From: Paragordius varius
Lineage: Eukaryota; Nematomorpha
Reading direction: 5' to 3'
Assembly (NCBI GenBank): GCA_964247055.1
Contig: OZ176053.1
Coordinates: 10,664,001 to 10,728,000 of the forward strand
Length of the DNA stretch: 64,000 nucleotides
In this document: positions 1 through 14,400 of the stretch, piece by piece
Layout: every line of letters starts with the position of its first letter
Position numbering within the stretch: the stretch's first letter is position 1
Made by a program: the position numbers and the translations under genes
The notes under the pieces: generated by a model
Database searches by the model: none
What the model was told of the DNA's origin: nothing
The model's input: the letters and a program-made list of their open reading frames with translations, nothing else

Positions 1-488
1 ATCCTAGGTAAAAAAAAATCACTTGGGAAAAATAGTAGATGTTGGGCGAAATGCGTGAAAATTTTATTGTATTAAAACAAAACCATTGTAGGGTTGCTAT
101 TAGTTAATAATTTATCGATTATATATGCAAAAATCCATCCATTTCACGCAAAATGATGTGATAAATCTTCTAATATGCTTTATACCCATGCTAAAATTTG
201 CAGTTTTTATCATTTTTCAAATGCAATAACAGTTATCCGATACGTAATTAATTTTTTTTGGGAATTAATAATTTATTATATATCACATACATATTGCATA
301 ATAGTTTGCATAATTGACTAGTAAATAGTATAATCACAATAGTTGCAGAATGTAATTTTAAATGTAAATATAATTGTGATCACATGTTGTCAATCGGTTT
401 TAGCTAAATTTGAAAAATATCGTAAAAATTTTGGAGTATTTATTGATGATTACTTAAAAAAGTGAATTGTAAGCAGTAATTGGATAGA
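1..488. other. AT-rich flank, no gene seen
   Basis: AT-rich sequence downstream of the phosphatase gene. No open frame with coding character was seen. It probably holds the 3' untranslated region and intergenic DNA. Confidence 0.5.
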
Positions 489-3400
489 TTAAAACATGCC
501 ATTAAGTTGGGTAAGAGATTCGCCATAAAAATCTGGGATCCATTCAACTCTATTCTCAAGGTTTTCTTGTTGTCGACCTGTGCATTTATCACAAATGGTT
601 TTTTCAGTATTGGCATTTGTTGTGGATGATTTATCATTAACATTAAGGACTGCAGCGGTACAATCCGGATGATTTTGACAACGGACAAAAGGATTCGCAC
701 CACAATTCACAAGCAATTCCATTTTATCGGCATAAGCTTTTGCCTGACCCTGTACTTTCTCAAGTTCCTGGGGTGAAGTTACGCCCGAAAGTACGAGGAA
801 GGACGTCATACCATTACGATTAGCCCCAAGTATGTCGGTATTTAACCTTAATATGTTATAATATTATATTATATGTGCAAAATTATTCATTTTCCGGTAA
901 ATTACTTGTCTGTAAATACATAACTAAAAAATTGTTTAAAGCTAAAAGTTTTATAATTTAAATATGGGTTCAATTAATGACCGGTCAAAAAAATTAAACG
1001 ACTTTACACCTCATTCATTGGTCATAACCAGTTATCTATCAAAATATGTATTTAAATACAATATATCATCAAAGTATAATTGATATATCGACAAGTAATA
1101 AAAATAACATAATTTTTGGGTTACACCATTTTTTCTCATAAATTTACAGTGTAAAATTTATATTGTATGGACCAAACGTAAGTACATAAGACAAATATTT
1201 TTTCAATACCCGTACTTTTTTAACTTAACTTTTGATATAACTTCATTTTTAAAATTGCAAAAATAGGGTAGATTAGTAACAATATATTTTACGATAAGAT
1301 TTTTAAAAAAGTATGGTGTAGAAAAAATATTTGTCGTTACCCGTTTAAAGGTTTTATTTGTATAAGTTTAATTTTTCTGTTGTTATACCATTAAAATAAC
1401 TTTGCATACATTTTATCATATAACCCAAAAAAATGGCTAGTTATATTAAACAATCACACGACATAAATACATCGATAACCAATCTGACTGAGTTTTATAA
1501 AGAAAATTATAAATTTGGTAATCAAAAAATTTTAATAAACTAACCGATCACCAAAAAAGATTGTACGTTTCAGATCAAGTTTATGCTCCTCAATCATACA
1601 ACGAAAAATGGGATCATGAGGTTTTCCCGCTATCCAAGGCTGCCGCCCTGCACCTTTTACAACACTTTCCACAATGCAACCCGTACCTTTTATAACACAA
1701 AAAAATTATTTTATAAAAAAAATATTTTTGGCATATTGTTACATTTGGACACCTATATTTCTTGAATAATAATTGACAACAAATACAATGAAAAAGTTAT
1801 GAAAAAAAGAAAAATCCATTTAAAACATATAATAAAATTAAAGTTTATGTAATTTTTAAAGATTATAAATATGCTTTTTTAAGAAAATAATGGGATTGTT
1901 GAAAATTAAAAATAGAGCATTTGCTTCGATTCAAATTGGGGTATCCAGTGGGCCCATACTATATTTAAGTTATTTCAAAATACTGAAAGAAACGGTTCAT
2001 TTTTAAATTTATGCTTTTATCCAATAAAAATTATATAAAAAAGCCAAAATATCTAAATAAAATATAGTTTTGAAAAAAAAAGTCAAACTACCTCGACGCC
2101 ATTTTTACATTGCAACATTTAAACAAAATATCGCGTTTATTAAATTCTAACACCAAAATGAAATTAATTTTTTTCTTTAAATCACATCTATCATTGATAT
2201 AAACAGATAAACTGGTTTACCCATTATTTTTACTAAGACACACATGTCAGGTTGATTAATTTTTATATCAAGTTTTAAAATGAATCTTTTTTATGTTTCG
2301 GTGCATCATTTTTGTAAAAGTGCAAACTTTTGCAATCGTTATTTTTAGAAATATTTATTTTTAACAGAGATGGCCAAAGACCCTAATTTGAATCAGAGAG
2401 GACTGAAATGAATCTGTTGTATCCAAGTGTTAAAAGCGTGTTTATATTTAAAATATTTTTTTATTGTATTTAAGGATAAAAAATATCGTATGACGTCTTT
2501 TTGAATAAAATAGCAGAAAAACGTAAAATTTATATATCAAAGACCGGTACAAGCAAAAACAGTTTACGAAAAAAAGGTTTTAACTGCAATTCACTACTGT
2601 TGAATATAAATCGAATAAGTTATTTATAATGCCTTTATAATTTAGATATAGAGGCAAACAACTCCAATAAAAGTGAAATTTGTATTCATTAAAAATTCCA
2701 ATCATATTATACCTGAATAAAAAATTATTTTTACGAAAAAATTAATCCAGATATAAATTAGGTTTTTTTAGAAAAAATCCAAAGGAAATGTAAAGTAACC
2801 TGGAACAACGACAGATTCGCTCGGATAAGGAAAAAGTTCATCCGTATTCGTAGCTATGAAAAGCGTTTTTGGATCTTTGAGATAGGAAACGGCTCTCAAA
2901 CACTTCCAAAAATTGTATTGCTTATCAAAACCCACTATGACAGCTTTTACCTGTAAAAATGAGATTCCAAACATATTTACTTTAAATGAAAGCGGACTTA
3001 AAACATTTTATGTAAAAGAAATAATGATTTAAAAATAAAATTTTATTAAGGCAACAAAAATATTAAATAGTAATAGATTACATCTGATTCCAATTTCGTG
3101 TTATCGACCCAATCAGGGATATCACCCGTTAATTGATCCGGCTAAACAAAATAAATAATGAATATTTTCAGTTTCATTTATATTAAGTAAGGGGTTACAA
3201 TGTATCCGTTTATTAAAAAAAATGCAATAAATTCAAATATATTTAACAAAAGTAAATTAGCTACACGACATTATTATGTAATTTTAACTCTTTAATGAAA
3301 TATGTATGTATTTTCATAGTGATCCGTTTTAAAAATAGGCTTAACTTAACCATTTGTTTTTTGGGTATCAATAATAAATAGATTTAAAACAATACATAAT

Positions 3401-3922
3401 TATAATATGTTTTTTAAAAAACGTTAATATGTAAAAATAATACTGGAGCAACGATTGGGTTGACGCCGATTTCTTTTAAAGCCTGGGCAAAATTTGGGCT
3501 CCCAATTAAAAATGCGTTATTCTTCCCAAATTTAAAATGGTATTGTAGATAATGGCAGATTACATGTACCGTACAATATATTTCATCCTTATATATTTTA
3601 AAAATTAACTCACTAATGCAACATTCAAATTTAGCTTCTCACATTTTTTCTTGTATTCTTCTCTAGCTTTAGAACTGTTATTTGTAGCTAATAGAATCTT
3701 TTTATTCTAATATATATATAAAATATGCAAATACTTTCTTTCTTAGTTTGGATATAAATTCTTCCACGCCGGAAAATAGATGATTGACATTCCATAAAAC
3801 ACCTCTATGTTAAAAAACGTTAAACCATCGCAATCAAATAAAAAATTGTCATAATTTTCTAATATATGGTTCCAAGCCTCGGCATTATCGATAATTTGGC
3901 AGTTTTTAATTTGTTGGGTCAT
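489..3922 (-). CDS. PGP: HAD-family phosphatase, phosphoglycolate phosphatase/chronophin type
   Basis: Exons, read from high to low coordinate: 3826-3922, 3735-3802, 3614-3706, 3444-3587, 3082-3141, 2800-2950, 1545-1686, 489-846. Phases agree throughout and give 370 residues. HAD landmarks are present: nucleophile motif FDCDGVLW (Asp30 and Asp32), motif II ATNNSSK (Thr63), Lys226 in AGKP, and GDRLNTD with acidic Asp251 and Asp256. The C-terminal IPDFY and GMTSFLVLSGV blocks are typical of the PGP/PDXP (4-nitrophenylphosphatase) branch, which hydrolyses 2-phosphoglycolate or pyridoxal phosphate in the cytosol; the substrate cannot be decided here. The first three introns are 23, 28 and 26 bp, and skipping them is needed to keep the family alignment. 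Later introns are 302, 131, 1113 and 698 bp, and the 1113-bp one carries a MITE. Oddity: an extra segment of about 55 residues with Cys300, 308, 314, 337 and 340 precedes the last conserved block. Confidence 0.9.
1923..2433 (+). mobile_element. TTAA-MITE family 1 copy, in phosphatase intron
   Basis: About 510 bp. It starts with the family end CTTCGATTCAAATTGGGG and finishes with the long end, GGACTGAAATGAATCTG then ATCCAAGTGTTAA. The interior (ACGGTTC, CGACGCCATTTTTAC, CACACATGTCA) matches the copies near 25.1, 47.1, 49.3, 59 and 61 kb. The left terminus has diverged. It lies in the longest intron of the phosphatase gene. Non-autonomous: no reading frame. Confidence 0.75.
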
Positions 3923-4061
3923 TTCAAAAATATTTAAAAATTAACATGTGTTCTTAACAATGCACAAAATTTCGATCTGAAAATCAATACAAAATAGATT
4001 TTTCGGTATTTGGTTAAGAAGACAATCTGTAACAGCATCAAAAAATACATTACAATACTTT

Positions 4062-4524
4062 TTAATGAACAAGCCAATCAAGTCCTCGTGAAGAATTTAG
4101 ATTATCTCTTTGAGTTCCATAAATCTGCAAAAGTTATATATATTTTAATTAAATTTACATTTAAATTTTAATAAAAAATTTATTGAAAAATATTAAACCT
4201 TCAATTCGGCTAACATTATAATTAACGAAATTAATATACCTATAAGTTTTCTATTTCAGAAATTTAAATATTATAAAAATATTAATCATATTTGTTTAAT
4301 TCAATATTAGAAAAAATTTACTATCAAACTTCTTGATGCAAAGATTTTCCTGTTATTTCTCTGAATTTTGGCATATTATAATTAAAACTTGGAATATAAT
4401 TAACTTTCAATTCTTTGTGATTCCTATAAAATGTATTAATTTTTGTCATAAAGTTTTTTATGATAAAATGGTTAAATTTTTTGGATTTTAGATGGGATAA
4501 AAGAAATTTTAATTTATTAGTGTG
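4062..4524 (-). CDS. Possible small two-exon gene, unrecognised
   Basis: Candidate exons are 4330-4524 and 4062-4124, on the minus strand. The upstream frame opens after a TTGCAG acceptor and is basic (FLLSHLKSKKFNHFIIKN). A GTTTGA donor at 4328-4329 and a TTTTGCAG acceptor join it in phase to a second segment (IYGTQRDNLNSSRGLDWLVH) ending in TAA. The same non-canonical-looking GTTTA/G donor type is used by the receptor genes. No ATG was placed; the frame could start at an internal Met or in an unseen upstream exon. Its end lies 140 bp upstream of the phosphatase start on the same strand. Family unknown. It could be chance in AT-rich DNA. Confidence 0.3.
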
Positions 4525-4530
4525 CTGCAA

Positions 4531-5473
4531 TGCGTGAGATTAATTATTTTTATTAATTACATTTTTTTGTCATTGAGGAAAAAATACGGTTTTTAATTAA
4601 ATGTTTAACTAATAAAATGAAAATTAGCCATTTAAAATACCGAAATGACCTAAGATTCGCTCTTTTTTACTATATGCATACCATATAAATGTTCATTGTT
4701 TTGAAGATATCCCATCAATAAGTAAGTGTAAAGTGGGGGATGATCTGATATTTTTGTGTTTGAAAGCGTATGTCTTGTTTTTATTCATGATATGTAGTCT
4801 ATTGGAAATGTAATTATTTTTGTGTTAAAGGTAAAATATGCAAAAGGTCCAATACTTTAGTATATAATATTTTTATTGCAGATTATAATAGAAAATATTG
4901 GCTCTTAAAATTAAAACCAACCAATTATCAATACATTTGCACACCTTGTCTCCTTCTTTCCAAAATTAACTAACTGTTGCATTAATCATTACCGTGTTTT
5001 AATCTGAAAAAATTTAGACGCGCAAAAATAGGTATACATGCCTTTAACCGATAAAATAATAAACACGCTACAACGTGTATGTTGGTCAAACAAAGTTGTC
5101 TTTCAGCTATTTGTTTGTATATTAATTTATCAAACCCTTTTCCCAAATCCAATAATGAACTTTATACGTTTTACTTTCCAAAAAAAGATAATGCTATAAT
5201 AGATTACTATTTATTACCAATAGACTGCATATCTTGGATAATAATAACACACACACTTTTAAACATATAAATATCAGAATATCCACTATATAACTGCATT
5301 GTATATTTTCAAATCAGAAAACATACTTTTATAACCCTTAGAAATTATATAGTTATTCAGCTAAAATGAATATATTTTAATAATATTAGTTTTAAATCAC
5401 AATTCTCCCTTATACTATATATTAGTCACGAAGTTTAATTTGAAAATCAAAAGTCTTGATCACGTTTCCTAAC
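4531..5473. other. Intergenic, nothing clear
   Basis: Divergent interval between the minus-strand small gene and the plus-strand AF10-like gene, so promoters of both probably lie here. A 63-codon frame near 5079-5270 has no family resemblance and is not called. Confidence 0.4.
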
Positions 5474-8400
5474 ATGAAAGAAATGATTGGGGGTTGTTGC
5501 GTTTGTTCGGATGAACAGGGGTGGGCAGATAATCCTTTAGTTTACTGTGATGGAAAACAATGTACTGTAGCTGTTCACCAAGGTATTTACTTGGTATAAT
5601 TATGTAATAAAGTTGAAAAGACTTATATTTATGGCTATATTATTATTTATTAAAAATAATGTATTTTGTATAAAAAATCTTGAAAATTTTGTAATAATAA
5701 TAGATTCGGAGGTATATTATTATGAAAATATTGGAAGAGCGAATACACTAGTCGACAAATTTGGTTTTTAAGCACCACCACTCAAACTTTTTAAATTATG
5801 ACTAATTTTAGTGTTTTAAACCCGAATTTGAAAAAAATTTTGATCCCGCCAATCAGAATCTTGAAATTTTATAGGTTTTTCAATTTTTCAAAAACAAGAG
5901 AAAATCGAGAGAAAATTAAATATAACTTTATAATAAAATGTTATTATATTATAAACTTAATATCATTTAATAAAGCGTTTTAAACTCTATCTTTTGAATA
6001 TAAATATGTCATTTAAATGAGAAAAAAATAGTACGGACTTAAACGTCAAAATTTAGTCTTTTTTTTCAAGTGAATTTTTAACACATATAAAAAATTTTTA
6101 AAAAAATACTAAAAAAGGCATTCTATGGTTTAAACCTTCGGCTTTCAGATAGGCTATATTTTTTTTGTTAAATTTCGTTCTTTCGAGTACTTATTAGACT
6201 TTTTCTCTTGAGTTGGTTCTTATAAAAAATCCTTTATTTATATCTAGTGGATATACCTTATTTTTTTAAAATTATTGGTTGTTTTGTATTTTGAATTTCA
6301 GATAGACGTTGTGTAGCCACTTGTAGTAGAATTTACTGTTATGGGGTTGGACCATTTGTATTTACCTAATTTATAATCAATTTAATTGTAGAATTTATCT
6401 AACTTTATTCTGTAAATTGGTTAATTGGACATGTCAATTTGCCAGATTTTGCTTGCAAGTCTCTCTTATCGGACTTTACGATTACTTATTGTTATCTTTG
6501 CCATATCTGGCATAGTTATAGGATCGCTTGGGGGATATGCAGAGCTTGTGCAGCCGCCCATATCTATCACACTATACATAAGCCCCTATAGATTTTTAAT
6601 ATTTTGGCTCTTAGCTTGTTTAGTATCTTATTTAATGCCTAGAATTTGTTATCCATGCATGGAATATTACTTGTATCGACTTGCTTGTTTGAATTTTTAA
6701 ACATATTTACACGAGGAATGATTGTTATTTTTGAATTTACAAATTCAAAAATTAAATTTTGGAAAAATCCTATTGGTGGCCTCAATTTTCTTTTTTGTTT
6801 TGGCCTTTCCATGCCATTAGGTATCAGAAAATGCAAAAATAATGGGGTGGAAACCTTGTTGAGCAGTGATATTTAAGATATTAACTAGTAAAAAAAATTT
6901 AATGAATGTAAATTTATATGCAATGAAAAATATAAATGATATTTTAATTTAATGTTATCGCTTACTAGTTTTTGAATCATTATTAATACAAATTATTAGT
7001 TTTTTACCAATAAATTTTGTGTAAATATGCCCAACTTTCAATTTTGGTGTTGCAGTAATAATAAAAAAAATTTATTGTTTAATTTTTAATTAATTATTTG
7101 GAGTTTTAATATTATATCAATGAGCTAAATTATCCAAAAACATAAAATTACTTAAAAAATTTGATTTTATTTAGCATGTTATGGTATTGAGTTTGTTCCG
7201 TCTGGACCATGGTTTTGTAAAAAGTGTGCATTCAAAGGTGACAAATCCAAAGTGGTAAAAAATTAATTAATATTTATTAGTTTTGTAAATTGTGTCCAAA
7301 CGAAAATGGGGCTTTGAAAAGAACGGATACCAACGGTAATTTTATATGATTTTATATTAAATATTTTTCTTTAATTAATAGAATGGGCTCATGTCATTTG
7401 CGCTTTATATATACCCGAAGTTGAATTTGGGAATGTTAAAACAATGGAACCAATCATTATTAGTAACATACCAAAAGAGCGTTTTAACAAGGTATTTAAA
7501 CACATTGTCAATGGTGTTAACTTTGATTCGGAAAATATTAAAAATCAATGTTTGGGAAAACTACGGCTTTTTTCATATTTGTCAATATAGTAACTATTAA
7601 AATCCGAAATATTAAGGTTTACTAAACATAGGCCTCCTTAATTAGTGTAGATTGTAAAAAGACTTGACTTACCATATGCATATATTTATCTCTTTTTGGT
7701 TTAAAATGACCTGTATCAAAAAATATTATACTAGCAATGAATCAAATTTATTAAAATGTAAATTTTTGGTAATTAAACTTTTTCTCGTTAGAATCTTTAA
7801 AAAAAATTTCTTAACCCGTTGAAAAACGTTTCGTATCACATCTAATAACTACATGTTGAATTCCACAGTTTTTCATTTCCACAATTATTTGGAAACATAT
7901 ATTTGATTGAATACTGATTTAACAATAATCATATTTTTATATCCAATCAAATTGTTTTTCAGGCTGCAATTTTGATGCATAATACACTTTGATCTAATTA
8001 AACACTTCTTTACATCGATTACCAGTAAATTTAACACGCCTCTAAAGTTAAGTTTTAGGTTTAATGTTTGAATGATTCCCAATGATATTAAGCGGTTTTA
8101 TATAAGTTTGTATATTTTCATTTAGATTACTTTTTTCTGACTTATAATGCCCAAAAATTGTTACATGTTCAAAAATTAACCAGAGCTCTTTACCGATTCG
8201 GCATATTAAAACAGATTTTAAGCTAATTATTTTCATCAAAAAAATATACCATAAAAAATATTTTATTTTGGTTACGTTGACTTATGAAATTATTATCAAT
8301 TCTTTTACAAATATAGAAAAATACTCGTTTTTACTGAATGAGCAAATAATATGTTTGGGTTTCCAACCCATTTTGAAATTATCATGAAATTAGCTTGCGT

Positions 8401-11400
8401 AAAAACATACACTAAAAATTGAAATTATACGGACAAAATATAAAAACAACAGTCATAGTTTTTAAATCTTAATTTATTTTTTAAAAATGTAAATACAAAA
8501 GTAAATAACATAAATGAGTGTGTTACCGATTTGTACTCTATTTTATCCTTTACACTTTAAAACAATCAGTTATATAACAAAAATAAAGATTTGAAAAGTA
8601 TGAGTTGTATTTTGGAAAAAAAAATTGTTATTTTTAGTTTTGTCCGTACGATTAAATTTTTACCGGATATTGTATCATTTTTTAATGGTATATTTATTTT
8701 CTTTAGGTCTGTTATATTTGTGAAAATCAACAGCGTTCCAGTTTAGGAGCTGTTAAAAATGTTGGAGCTTGTATGGCTTGTCATAAACATGAATGTCCCA
8801 ATTCATTTCACGTAACATGGTAAAATATTTTTTGAATAATTATAGCGAATAGTTTTTATATAACCATTATTTGATTATATTTATAGTGGTCAAAAAGCAG
8901 GACTTTTATGCGAAAAACGTACATCTAAAACGAAGGAAACAAATGTCATCAAATACACTGGATTTTGCTCCTATCATTACAAAAAAGAGGTTATTTGCTA
9001 ACAAATTTTACGCATTTATTTGTACATATATATAAACTAAAATTTATATATCCACTAGCGTAAATGTCCTGCTGCGCAGCCCGAGGAAGTCCTTCGTCTG
9101 GGGGGGGGGGGACTATTTGAAAAAAGGGACAAAAAATGATCCACATATGGAGATTATTTTGAAACATTATTTGATAACTATGATCTCATAGGAATTTTAA
9201 AACGGTGCCTTCATACTAATATATTGTTGGGCGAAAAATAGATTCTTAACTTTGTTTTTTGAAAAAATGGCATTTTACGGGGGGAGCGGGTAAAAAGAGG
9301 GCCTAAATTAAAAAGCGAGCCGACTATGTTCGGCGCAATCGAAAATAAGTAAACAATAATCATATTTGAAATTGAATGGTCTAACACGTTCTCCGGAAAA
9401 TTGTCTCAAATACACGATTTTTGTGGACTTCCGTTTTCAAAAAAAACCCGTGTTTTACACGTGAGCCCGAACTGGGGGCCTATTTCAAAAAAAGGGCGAA
9501 GCTATTGTCGGGGCATTCATTAATGATTATATTTTTTTGATGTTTGGATTTAAATGGGTCTACCGGTTTTCGGGAAATAGATCAAGCCACCACTTTTTAT
9601 TTTTATAAATATATAGATTATTGTTTTCATCCACATATTAATAATAAAAAGTTGGTAAACTTGCGCATTTTCAATAAATATATAGTTTGGCATTTAATGA
9701 TATGAATATAATCAAAAATATGTAAATTAATTAAATTAATTATATTTGGTTGGAGCAGAAAAAACCAAATAAAATCTCATATCCATATAATATAATTTAA
9801 GTATTTTTAAAAACTTTTTATCGCACATTTAAACCGAGTCACTTTCGTGGCAGTTTATAATTATATTCAAGCGCAAAAAAACTAAGCTTGTTTTATGCGC
9901 CCAATTAAATTATATTTTTCATTTCCATATCATAATCACATTATCAATGGTTCAAACCAATTCAATCTTTAGCAGTTTAATTAATTATATTGAGTTTTCG
10001 AATGAAAACTAAATACAATCTCACATAATCATATAATACATTATTAATAACAATTTTTATATCCATCCCCATATTAATATTTTATAATGATAGTTTAAAC
10101 CAAGTCAATTTCTGGCAGTTCCAGCTTACGTTCCCCCCTCTATGAAAGATATCGAAGAAGCTCTTTCCTCATCTTCTTATAGTTCCTCTGTTTCTCGACA
10201 TGATTCCATCAATAATTTAAATGATAATTTTAATCTTAACACTAATTCCAATGTACAAAAGGATACCAATTTACCATCAGATAAAACTAAAGAATCTAAG
10301 ATCACAGCTAAAATATCTGAGACAACTGATGAAAACCTACTTTTTCAAAGTAAAAGCACTGTTGCTCTTTCAAGTAATAACACAACATCTTTAACGTCAT
10401 CTCTGAGTTTGGCCAACACTAATAGTGCCAGTCGATTATTGTTTAAAGATGTCCAGGAAGATATTTTCTTTAGGGTAAGGATTTATGCAAATATATACTT
10501 ATTTTTTAACATATCGGTTTTTCCATATAAATATTATTATCAGTTGCACTTAGAGCGAAGTTTTATTGTCAAAATTGGTAAATTTTTACGATTTCTTATT
10601 TCCAATAATAATGCTTTTTACTGTTAATGCTACATGGCAATATTTGATAAAAACCAGCAATGAATTTTTATTCTCAATGTATTAGATTAGAATAATTCGT
10701 CTTAATTAGTTTGATTTTACCCAAAACATTCTTGAAACATTTACTATTTTCATCAAGTTTATCATTTGATTAAATGAACTTACTATTTTCTTTAATTTCC
10801 AATCATAGAAATACGAAAAATATTTTTCATCAACACCATTGACCCCAAATATTACGACGACTGTATCGAATGAATTACCACCAATTTCTGTTAATGTAGA
10901 TGTTTTGTTACCCTTAGGTAATACCTTAACAACGAGCACAAATAGTTATGTAGATCCGAATTCTACTTTAACTGGTAAGTATACAATCAAACCGTTTTTT
11001 TCCAGACTATTTAGTAATAAATAGAATGAATTATGTGACTTTTTTTCCCCATATTATTTTATTTCTTAAATGGATTTTAAAACCTCATTTTACGACATTT
11101 TTTTCAAATCAAATAATGTAATATAATAAAATTTAAATATTATTTTTACCCTTTATGAAAGGACGCTTTTTAACGTCAAAATAAATATTATCCTATTTTA
11201 AAATAGATATTTTGTGAATTTTTTTTATATCGTCTCATATTCCTCACAAAAAATTATTTTATATATTTCACAAAATTTATAATAATTTTATTTGGCATTT
11301 TTTTATTCAGATGAACAGGCTAATGTTTCCCCCTATCACAGTAATAGTGTTTCTGGCAAAGGGGATTCTTCGTGTTGGTCCCTTTCAAAATTTATTAACA

Positions 11401-14400
11401 TGCAACATCAACAAAATAATCCTAGTTCATCTAATTTCACGTCACCTCCCATCATTGAAAAAGGTTTTTTAAAGTTTTTTTAAAAAAAATATTTATGTTA
11501 GATATTTCATATTAAGCCTACCTTAGAAAATTTTAAATTAATATCTATTTAAACTTAAAATATACCTTTTATTCCGCCCTAAAATAACTAAATTTCACAA
11601 TTGAAATTAATTATTTTTTTAGTACTCATTTACCATTTTTATGTTTTTCCACTCCAAGTTTTTTGATTAGGAAAATTGGCAAACCAGACCAAACACAAAT
11701 ATATTTATTTTAGTGATGAGTTTATTAAGACTCTCAAATTTTGGGAGGATACAAAATGTTTCACGGTGATATTAAAATGTTCAAGGGTATTACAGTATAT
11801 AATTAAATTATTAATTTCCAAATTACTTTTTTATTGAATTTCATTACTTAAAAAACAGAACAAACGATTGAGAGTAGCATACGTAAATCCGAAGTATCTC
11901 TACCCTCCAACAAGATTGAAATAATGACTAAGGACACTCAAGACACTAAATTATCTTCGAAAATAAGTTCCCCAAACCCTAACTCTTTGACTGATAAAAA
12001 GACGATGAAAAAGTTTAGCTTTGATAAAATTGATTTACCCAACCATGGCGCACGGAAAGAGGGGGTTAGTACTTAATTTTCCCTAACCAATGATATTTTT
12101 TTTCTATTATATGGCATTTTTACAGTATTAAGTTCTTCATTTTTACAGAATGAATCGCAAAAGGGGGACATTGGTAAGAAAGATGATATCAAAAAATTTG
12201 AAATTTCACCAATATTTAATAAAACTGGAAGGTCAGCTGAAAAGGGAAGTGGGAATAAATCAGGTAGGGAAAATTTTTTAGGTTTTTGAATGAGAATATA
12301 AGATAAATATGTACATTGAAATATTAAAGTGTAATATATATTACGTTTGTATAAAATTATTAATGATATCAGTCAATTTAAAAGTTAAAACTAAAATATA
12401 AATATTTTTATGTAACATTCGCACAATCAATTACCCTAAGTTTTTCAATTTTTCGTAATAATTTTACAAAACAAGTTCGATTAATCGTTCTACCTTTGAT
12501 TTCAGGGTTTTTCATTCTTTAAATATTGTTTTACTTACATTAATAATCATTTTCTTTCTTTTACGTTATTTTTGATTATTATTTTGTTTTAAGGTGAAGG
12601 GCTCCGTAAAAAAGATCAATCCAAAATGGATATTAAAACAGTAACACCATATACCAAATCTCAAAATAAAGAGGTATTATTATTTTAATGAAGGGCTTAT
12701 CAATGTTAATAAAATGTTATCAACAATTTATTATCAAAAAACGTTATATTTTGTTTCCAGAAAAAAGAATCTTTAGCAAGTACAAGTGAGAATAAGAAAA
12801 GCGGCCGATTTTCTCCAATAATTTCAAGTCCTGCTTCACACAAAAGAAAGGTAAAAGTTATTATTGTAAAAAAATGTATACAAATATTTAAAAAAGTTAA
12901 TCATAACCTTGATATATTTCCTATGTATCAATTTATTTTTTCACTTTGCAGGGTTAATTTCCAATTGTATTCATAATTTTTAGGATGGCCCCAAAAAATC
13001 TGACATGACAAGTCAATCGCATAAAAAAATAAATTATTCACCAGGATCTAGTTCAACCGCCAAAATGTTAAAGATGGATCCTGAAAGTTTGGATCAGGCC
13101 ATAACGCCTTTTGTCAGTCCGTCAAACACTAAAATTGGTATAAAATGTTATTTTATTATAAATTGGTAGCATTTTTTGATTTCATTTGGTAATTTACGCA
13201 GTTTTAACTATGTTTAAATCGTTTTTTCCTATTTAAATTTAAACTAAATTAGTCCAGTAAATATTTTAGTTTAATTAACTTCTATGTATTTAGATCCGAA
13301 TGATTTTTCGCGTGAACTATTGGAATCTTCACCAGACAAAATTTTATTGGGTCCTTTGGCTAATACCCAATCAGAAGTGGAATCGGCCATGGCTCATCTT
13401 AATGGTATGTATAACATACGCTGGAGCGTGGCTTTCATTATAATGAGCCGTTTTTTAAATAAATAGAGCCTTAAATAGCGCTATTCATTGCACTTTTTCC
13501 ATTTTTAAATAAGGCCCCATTTTTTAAGTTACATTAATTCAAATTAGGGCGCATCTTTTCTCAAAATTACTGATTTGTTGCTATTATGGAACCCTTAGAA
13601 TGAGTTACCATTAAATTTATTTTTTATTATACTTTATGAATATATGTAGAAAATTATTTTGTTAAAAAAATTATATATATATATTTTTTGCGTTATAATG
13701 CGTATAATGTATATTTATATCAAGATCATTCGGGGAAGGTTGGGGGGGAGGGTTCACTCTATAATTATTTTCCTAAAATTTTACATACATATATAGATGA
13801 TATTACACCGACACCCGTGGGAACACAGCAAGAAGCCGCTGCACCATTTCTCCATGAAGTATCTGTTATGGAAGAAACAATCACAACAAGTGAACAAGTG
13901 CCTTTTCTTCAAACATCAACAGGTGTTGTTAATCAAAGTATTTCGCCTAAACAAATGACTAATATGTCATCACACCTACTTGAATCAGTTAACAATGCCT
14001 CCTCTATGATGGCATACAATGAAATGAATCCCTCTCCTAAAAAGATTACAGAGTATGCTTGCTACACTTTTTTAAAAAATATTATTTTTAGTGTTTGAGT
14101 TTTAGGAGGTTATTATACGCCATTTTGTTTGACAAATTTAATTTATGTGTTTCACCTTATACATTATATAACTTTTAGGATATATATTCAACTGTTTTAG
14201 ATTACGATATTTTTTGGTTAAATGGTTTTAATGTCGGTTCATTTTCAATTTAGTACATGGCCAATTACAAAACATACAGTCATGTAGACTTTATTGTGTT
14301 AAAGATTTACTTTTTTTCCTTAATTGGGTATTAATATTTGGTAAAGAATATAAAAACAAGAGCAATATGGTATCCATATCATATTCTATAAAAAAGTAAA

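Noticed and set aside
1583-1765. 60-codon plus-strand frame
   Set aside because: It is the opposite strand of phosphatase exon 7, which carries the conserved AGKP and GDR motifs.
5079-5270. 63-codon plus-strand frame upstream of the AF10-like gene
   Set aside because: Composition typical of chance frames in AT-rich DNA; no link to the AF10 start, which is fixed by homology.
9059-9095. A possible AF10 exon (phase-compatible segment after a CACTAG acceptor)
   Set aside because: It begins inside a GC-rich repeat-like segment, the following G run is not exon-like, and the exon at 10094 joins directly in phase without it.
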